Of a stretch of 10,097 nt of DNA, positions 6,604 through 10,097 are shown piece after piece. The DNA is taken from positions 437 to 10,533 of the forward strand of contig DPJB01000042.1 in the NCBI GenBank assembly GCA_003543245.1, given 5' to 3'. A program made the position numbers and the translations under genes. The notes beneath the pieces are model-generated. The model was given only the letters and a program-made list of their open reading frames with translations. It did not search any database and was not told the origin of the DNA. How positions within the stretch are numbered: position 1 is the stretch's first letter; each line of letters opens with the position of its first letter. Origin of the DNA: Moraxellaceae bacterium (GTDB taxonomy: Bacteria > Pseudomonadota > Gammaproteobacteria > Pseudomonadales > Moraxellaceae).

Positions 6604-7395
6604 AGCGGCCTGGCCGGACGCTTCATCAAACGCAGGAATCTTGCCCGGCAAGCGGAGATAGCCAAGATAAGCGCCTGCTGGCGAAAAAATCAGCACTGCA
6701 CTCGCATAACGCCCCTGATAGAAGGCAAAACGATAGTCCGCCAGCCGAGGCTGCTCCCGGCCATTGACCCATGCAAGCCATGATTCTTTCATGGTGGTAT
6801 CAATGTAGCCTGAGATGACCGCAGTTCTTGCAAAAACCGCCTCGCGATTCGGAAGGAATTTTTCAAAAAGCCAGACCTGGGCCTCCGAGTGAATGAAGTA
6901 CTTGAAGACCATCACACTGAAACGCTCTTGCTCACTCCTGCCAACAGGCTCGCGCCGGAAAACAAATGGCGGCTTTCTGTCCGAGTAATGCTGCAGGTCC
7001 GCTGGCTGAACGTTCTGTGCACGAATGATTTCGGGCATCACCGATACAAAACGGTCGCCGCCATAAACCACCGCCACTGGCCGCTCATTCCAGACCTGAT
7101 AACTGCCCCACGCCATGGCAGAAAACTGGATGACCGCCACAAGGGCAATGTCCATGCCCTGCTCACGGCGTGACTTCCCGGGATTGAAAATAATGAATGC
7201 CAGCAAAGGCCCAAGCACCAGATCAACAAGCAACACCAGACGCAGACCCTGCACACCGCCATCAAGAGCAAACATAAAGTCCGGGTAAAGCCAGAGTCTT
7301 GCTGCCAGCAACAGTGCAATCGAAAAAACTGAAAAAACGGCCAGGCTGGCGGCGACAGCCTTCAGCTTTCCTGCCATAACCTCACGAGACAACAT
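6583..7395 (-). CDS. TfpX/TfpZ-type type IV pilin accessory membrane protein
   Basis: The 270-residue product resembles the TfpX/TfpZ accessory proteins encoded beside pilA in some Pseudomonas pilin types, where they modulate pilin assembly at the inner membrane. Seen: three predicted membrane helices (about 12-36, 51-70, 82-102), with the family-like core LVDLVLGPLLAFIIF NPGK (56-74) leading into VWNERPVAVVYGGDRF (101-116). A soluble C-terminal domain of about 165 residues follows. The ATG at 7395 has AAAAGG 7 bases upstream; a second ATG at 7377 is less well placed. The gene starts 20 bases after gloA, probably on the same transcript, and its last 21 bases overlap nadC on the other strand. 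No pilin gene is visible, so the partner pilin is missing or lies elsewhere. The family call is from remembered homologs. Confidence 0.75.
   Translation of the reverse strand: MLSREVMAGKLKAVAASLAVFSVFSIALLLAARLWLYPDFMFALDGGVQGLRLVLLVDLVLGPLLAFIIFNPGKSRREQGMDIALVAVIQFSAMAWGSYQVWNERPVAVVYGGDRFVSVMPEIIRAQNVQPADLQHYSDRKPPFVFRREPVGRSEQERFSVMVFKYFIHSEAQVWLFEKFLPNREAVFARTAVISGYIDTTMKESWLAWVNGREQPRLADYRFAFYQGRYASAVLIFSPAGAYLGYLRLPGKIPAFDEASGQAASVDKPH
6601..6625 (+). terminator. Hairpin spanning the nadC stop codon, possible terminator
   Basis: TGAAGCG (6601-6607) and CGCTTCA (6619-6625) pair perfectly. After one mismatch, CC (6609-6610) and GG (6616-6617) can extend the stem around a 5-base loop. 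The left arm begins with the nadC stop codon. Neither strand shows a T tract after the stem, so it is not a classical intrinsic terminator. It may protect the 3' end or assist termination between the two converging genes, whose coding regions overlap. Confidence 0.4.
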
Positions 7396-7415
7396 CTGAT
7401 GCACCTTTTGAAGAC

Positions 7416-7802
7416 TCACAGTTTTTTCTGGATGAACTCGATCTTGTAACCGTCCGGGTCTTCCACAAAGGCAATCACCGTGGTGCCATGCTTCATCGGG
7501 CCGGCAGGACGGGTCACCTTGCCTCCACGCTCGGCAACACGTGCACAAGCCACCGCCGCATCGTCCACTTCGACTGCAATATGGCCATATGCCGTACCCA
7601 GCTCGTAATGATCCGTATCCCAGTTATGCGTCAGCTCCAGCACGGCACCCTCGGACTCATCCTGATAACCCACAAAGGCCAGGGTGAATCGCCCGTCCGG
7701 ATAGTCCTTGCGACGTAAAACACGCATATCCAGAACATCGGTATAAAACTCCAGCGAGCGCTCCAGGTTGCTCACGCGCAACATGGTGTGCAGCAATCTC
7801 AT
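7416..7802 (-). CDS. gloA: Lactoylglutathione lyase (glyoxalase I)
   Basis: GloA isomerises the hemithioacetal of methylglyoxal and glutathione to S-lactoylglutathione, the first step of methylglyoxal detoxification in the cytoplasm. The 128-residue product has all four metal ligands at the same numbers as the E. coli enzyme: H5, E56 (VLELTHNW), H74 (YGHIAVEV) and E122 (YKIEFI). The closing block FVEDPDGYKIEFI (112-124) is diagnostic. The length fits the short, nickel-activated bacterial class and not the longer zinc type. The ATG overlaps the preceding stop codon as ATGA, and a GGGGAGAG ribosome-binding site lies inside the DUF1653 gene. It is embedded in a run that begins with a TetR-family regulator, so inducible expression is plausible but not shown. 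Confidence 0.97.
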   Translation of the reverse strand: MRLLHTMLRVSNLERSLEFYTDVLDMRVLRRKDYPDGRFTLAFVGYQDESEGAVLELTHNWDTDHYELGTAYGHIAVEVDDAAVACARVAERGGKVTRPAGPMKHGTTVIAFVEDPDGYKIEFIQKKL

Positions 7803-8059
7803 TCTGTTTCTCTCCCCAACACAGGTAATGCTGCTCCGGGCAGCGGACCAACATAGGCAAACCGTGGGCAGCTTTCACCGTTAACGCTGACGGACTCCAG
7901 AAACATCGACAGCGGTCGCACCCACCAGTCAAAACGACCATAGAGGGTCTGGTAGACCACCATGGGTTCTTCGGTTTCGGAATGGCGGGCCACGCCAATC
8001 ACGGCATACTCATGGCCCTTGTAGTGGCGATAACGCCCGGGTTGCAGCAAATCCGTCAT
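7799..8059 (-). CDS. DUF1653 family protein
   Basis: This is a small (86-residue) acidic cytoplasmic protein of the DUF1653 family, whose function is unknown. The family core is easy to see: GRYRHYKGHEYAVIGVARHS (8-27), TEEPMVVYQTLYG (29-41) and the WWVRPLSMF block (45-53). The usual domain is about 60-65 residues; here a 25-residue tail with no recognisable motif follows. The ATG at 8059 shares one base with the stop codon of the gene before it (TGATG), and no clear ribosome-binding site is visible, so translation is probably coupled. Its 3' end overlaps gloA by 4 bases. The pattern suggests a small beta-rich fold, but I cannot name a ligand. Confidence 0.88.
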   Translation of the reverse strand: MTDLLQPGRYRHYKGHEYAVIGVARHSETEEPMVVYQTLYGRFDWWVRPLSMFLESVSVNGESCPRFAYVGPLPGAALPVLGRETE

Positions 8060-8403
8060 CAGGAAAAAAGATCCATCAGGCCAATCGGGCCGGAACCGTC
8101 ACGCCAGTAAATCTGGCCGCCATTTTCCATGAACTTTTCCAGCGCCTGACGAATGAGGCCGATGGCCAGATTCAGGCACTGCATGGAGTCCACTCCCGGC
8201 ACCTTTGGCATGCCAGGATACAGGCCAGCCAGCGCCACCTCGCACTCCCAGCTGGTCCCTTCTTCATTCAGTGGCAGGGGAAGACCGATCTGCAAACGCA
8301 CAATCCGCATTTCGCCTGTTTTCATCCGGCAAATGATAAAGCGCTCGCCGATCACATTGTCGACCTTGCTGTCCGGCACCTGGGCGCCATCCGTACTGTT
8401 CAT
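8059..8403 (-). CDS. Uncharacterised 114-residue protein, DUF6968-like
   Basis: I cannot give a function. The sequence alternates beta-like stretches (RFIICRMKTGEMRIVRLQIG, 21-40; WECEVALAGL, 52-61) with one amphipathic helix (VDSMQCLNLAIGLIRQALEK, 71-90). This pattern of an IG-x-P segment, a W-x-C segment, then GVD-x-x-QxLxLA, resembles my memory of DUF6968 proteins, so that label is tentative. There is no signal peptide or membrane segment. The ATG at 8403 follows GGTGA with 9 bases spacing, and an in-frame stop two codons upstream excludes an earlier start. It lies 36 bases after the TetR-family gene and overlaps the DUF1653 gene by one base, so it is probably part of the gloA transcript. 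Confidence 0.7.
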   Translation of the reverse strand: MNSTDGAQVPDSKVDNVIGERFIICRMKTGEMRIVRLQIGLPLPLNEEGTSWECEVALAGLYPGMPKVPGVDSMQCLNLAIGLIRQALEKFMENGGQIYWRDGSGPIGLMDLFS

Positions 8404-8439
8404 GATTCATTCACCATATTCATTGAAACCACCGTGAAC

Positions 8440-9108
8440 TCAGGCAGTAACCGCCTGTTGCCAAAGGGTCAGCAGTCCGCGTCGGCAGGCCTCGACATCA
8501 TCGGCAGGGTGGGCAGGATTCGTCAACAGGTGCATGGAGGCACCTTCAAGGGCCCACAACAGCCCCATCAGCCGCCAGTACTCCTGTGCCGGCAACCCCA
8601 GGCGCGAGAACTCGCGTTGCAGCAGCACCACCACCTTGTCCAGCATGTGCTGACGGTGCGGCGCCAGCGGAGAAGCCGACCGCAGGGACTCCTCCAGCAT
8701 CATGCCGACGATCTTGCCCACGCTGAACTGGTAATCAAAATAGATATGCACAAAGCTGGCGAGCAGGTCATCACGGGTACGGGTGGCCGGCAACTCGGCC
8801 TCAAAGCGTGCCAGCATGACTTTCGAGGCCAGCACATAGATGCTCTCCAGCACATCAAGCTTGCTGGTGAAGTACTTGTAGAAAGTACGACGGGAAATGT
8901 TCGCCGCGTTGAGCAAATCCTGAACCGATGTTTCCTCCAGCCCCTGCTGGTTGAACACCGACATGGCATGGATCAGGATTTGTGTGCGCGCAAACGAGCG
9001 CGGCCCGCCCGACTTGCGCGAGCGCCCCTCCTCCTCGCTGCCCAGCTCAAGCACCAGCGCTGCCAGCAAACGCAGGCTTTCCTCGCGTGGATCTACCACA
9101 TCACTCAT
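8440..9108 (-). CDS. TetR/AcrR-family transcriptional regulator
   Basis: This 222-residue protein has the classical TetR-type DNA-binding domain: helix ARTQILIHAMSVFNQQG (40-56), then the helix-turn-helix TSVQDLLNAANISRRTFYKY (60-79) and FTSKLDVLESIY (80-91). The remaining residues are helical and form the ligand-binding and dimer domain, with no recognisable specificity. Unusual is a 38-residue N-terminal extension, acidic then basic (ELGSEEEGRSRKSGG, 21-35), ahead of the domain; most family members have 5-20 residues there. The ATG at 9108 has GAGGGA about 6 bases upstream, which supports the long form. It heads the run to the DUF6968-like, DUF1653, gloA and pilin accessory genes. Self-regulation and control of these genes are likely by analogy with the family, but no clear operator palindrome was found upstream. 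Confidence 0.93.
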   Translation of the reverse strand: MSDVVDPREESLRLLAALVLELGSEEEGRSRKSGGPRSFARTQILIHAMSVFNQQGLEETSVQDLLNAANISRRTFYKYFTSKLDVLESIYVLASKVMLARFEAELPATRTRDDLLASFVHIYFDYQFSVGKIVGMMLEESLRSASPLAPHRQHMLDKVVVLLQREFSRLGLPAQEYWRLMGLLWALEGASMHLLTNPAHPADDVEACRRGLLTLWQQAVTA

Positions 9109-9178
9109 TCCGGTTCCCTCTCATGACCGCAGCGAGGCTAGCATAACTGCCCATGACAACAACCACATCGCGGCAGTC

Positions 9179-9212
9179 AAAATGCAAACGGGCCGCACAA
9201 GGCGACCCGTTT
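9179..9212 (-). terminator. Intrinsic terminator of argG
   Basis: AAACGGG (9186-9192) and CCCGTTT (9206-9212) pair perfectly. After one mismatch, three further G-C pairs (9194-9196 with 9202-9204) close a 5-base loop. On the minus strand the stem is followed by GCATTTTGA, a short T tract. It begins 20 bases after the argG stop codon and separates argG from the TetR-family gene, which must therefore have its own promoter in about 9109-9185. Confidence 0.7.
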
Positions 9213-9231
9213 GATGACACCAGAACCACCC

Positions 9232-10097
9232 TTACTTCAGCAGCTTGCGACCGTTGTTGGCCGCAATGCGCATGCGCAGGGCGTTCAGCTTGATGAAGCC
9301 TTCGGCATCCTTCTGGTTGTAGGCGCCACCGTCATCCTCAAACGTGGAGATGCGTGTATCGAACAGCGAGTCGGACTCGGACTGACGACCGACCACGATC
9401 ACGTTGCCCTTGTACAACTTCAGACGAACCACACCGTTCACGTTCACCTGAGACTCATCGATCATCTTCTGCAGCAGAAGACGCTCAGGACTCCACCAGT
9501 AGCCGTTGTAAATCAGGCTGGCGTAGCGGGCCATGATGTCATCCTTCAGGTGGGCCACTTCGCGGTCCAGGGTGATGGATTCAATGGCGCGGTGGGCACG
9601 CAGCATGATGGTGCCGCCCGGGGTTTCGTAGCAGCCACGCGATTTCATGCCGACATAGCGGTTTTCCACCAAGTCCAGGCGACCGATGCCATTCGCACCA
9701 CCGATCTGGTTAAGCTCGGCCAGCACGGTGGCTGGTGACTTCTTCACGCCATTGATGGCAACGATGTCGCCGTTTTCAAAGGTCAGGTCAATGTAGGTTG
9801 ACTGATCCGGAGCCTTTTCCGGGCTTACCGACCAGCGCCACATTTCTTCTTCGCACTCGGTCCACGGGTCTTCCAGCACGCCGCCTTCATAGGAGATGTG
9901 CAGCAGGTTAGCATCCATGGAGTACGGCGACTTCTTGCCGGCCTTGGCGTAATCAATCGGAATCTGGCGCTCTTTCGCGTAGGCCATCAGGGTCTCGCGC
10001 GAGGTCAGGTCCCACTCACGCCACGGTGCAATGACCTTGATGCCGGGCTTGAGGGCATAGGCACCCAACTCAAAGCGGACCTGGTCGTTGCCCTTGC
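9232..10097 (-). CDS. argG: Argininosuccinate synthase (3' part, start lies beyond the right edge)
   Basis: ArgG joins citrulline and aspartate with ATP to make argininosuccinate, the penultimate step of arginine synthesis in the cytoplasm. The frame is open to the right edge and reads KGNDQVRFELGAYALKPGIK at the start of the visible part, which is internal to the known protein, so the first ~115 residues are missing. About 287 residues are seen, ending LLK-TAA; the full protein should be near 400. Characteristic blocks are PWREWDLTSRE, the segment SMDANLLHISYEGGVLEDPW, the W-S-V-S-P-EKAPD stretch, and the GRLDLVENRYVGMKSRG segment that contributes to the substrate site. It is the type common in Pseudomonas and Bacillus, not the longer E. 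coli type. Any apparent start inside the window (e.g. TTG at 10068) is artificial. Confidence 0.97.
   Translation of the reverse strand, partial: KGNDQVRFELGAYALKPGIKVIAPWREWDLTSRETLMAYAKERQIPIDYAKAGKKSPYSMDANLLHISYEGGVLEDPWTECEEEMWRWSVSPEKAPDQSTYIDLTFENGDIVAINGVKKSPATVLAELNQIGGANGIGRLDLVENRYVGMKSRGCYETPGGTIMLRAHRAIESITLDREVAHLKDDIMARYASLIYNGYWWSPERLLLQKMIDESQVNVNGVVRLKLYKGNVIVVGRQSESDSLFDTRISTFEDDGGAYNQKDAEGFIKLNALRMRIAANNGRKLLK

Noticed and set aside
9211..9738. Plus-strand open frame of about 175 codons opposite argG
   Set aside because: It is the complement of conserved argG codons and starts within the argG terminator, with no ribosome-binding site.

Overview
The window reads as chromosomal housekeeping DNA from a gammaproteobacterium. 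The gene order ampE-ampD-DUF1631-nadC matches the arrangement remembered from Pseudomonas aeruginosa (PA4521-PA4524). The homodimeric-type aceE, the short nickel-type gloA and the moderately GC-rich codon use suggest a Pseudomonadales/Oceanospirillales-type marine or environmental bacterium, perhaps Alcanivorax-like. The genus is a guess. I see no rRNA, tRNA, CRISPR array, insertion sequence or phage gene, and no gene-free stretch longer than about 150 bases.

Left block (1-5609, all minus strand). A 784-residue DUF1631 gene leads a tightly packed run. ampD overlaps its end by 23 bases, ampE overlaps ampD by 4, and a BtuF-like periplasmic binding protein overlaps ampE by 1. About 120 bases further on is the 5' part of aceE (pyruvate dehydrogenase E1). 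That gap holds a good sigma70-type promoter for aceE, threaded with inverted repeats that look like an operator.

Middle (5610-6625). A 151-base divergent region separates the DUF1631 operon from nadC, the only plus-strand gene. nadC makes quinolinate phosphoribosyltransferase for NAD synthesis. Its stop codon lies inside a hairpin and inside the 3' end of the convergent gene.

Right block (6583-9108, all minus strand). A TetR-family regulator is followed by a 114-residue DUF6968-like protein, a DUF1653 protein, glyoxalase I (gloA) and a TfpX/TfpZ-type pilin accessory membrane protein. Gaps are 36, -1, -4 and 20 bases, so they could form one transcript. The pilin accessory gene sits beside nadC, which is where pilA lies in Pseudomonas, but no pilin gene is in the window. 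Finally, the 3' two thirds of argG (argininosuccinate synthase) enters from the right edge and ends at a clear intrinsic terminator.

Functional themes are central carbon metabolism (aceE), muropeptide recycling (ampD, ampE), corrinoid binding (btuF-like), NAD synthesis (nadC), methylglyoxal detoxification (gloA) and arginine synthesis (argG). I found no convincing new multi-gene system. The points most worth a second look are the orphan pilin accessory gene, the operator-like repeats at the aceE promoter, the ampE-btuF coupling, and the TetR-to-gloA operon with two uncharacterised small proteins.
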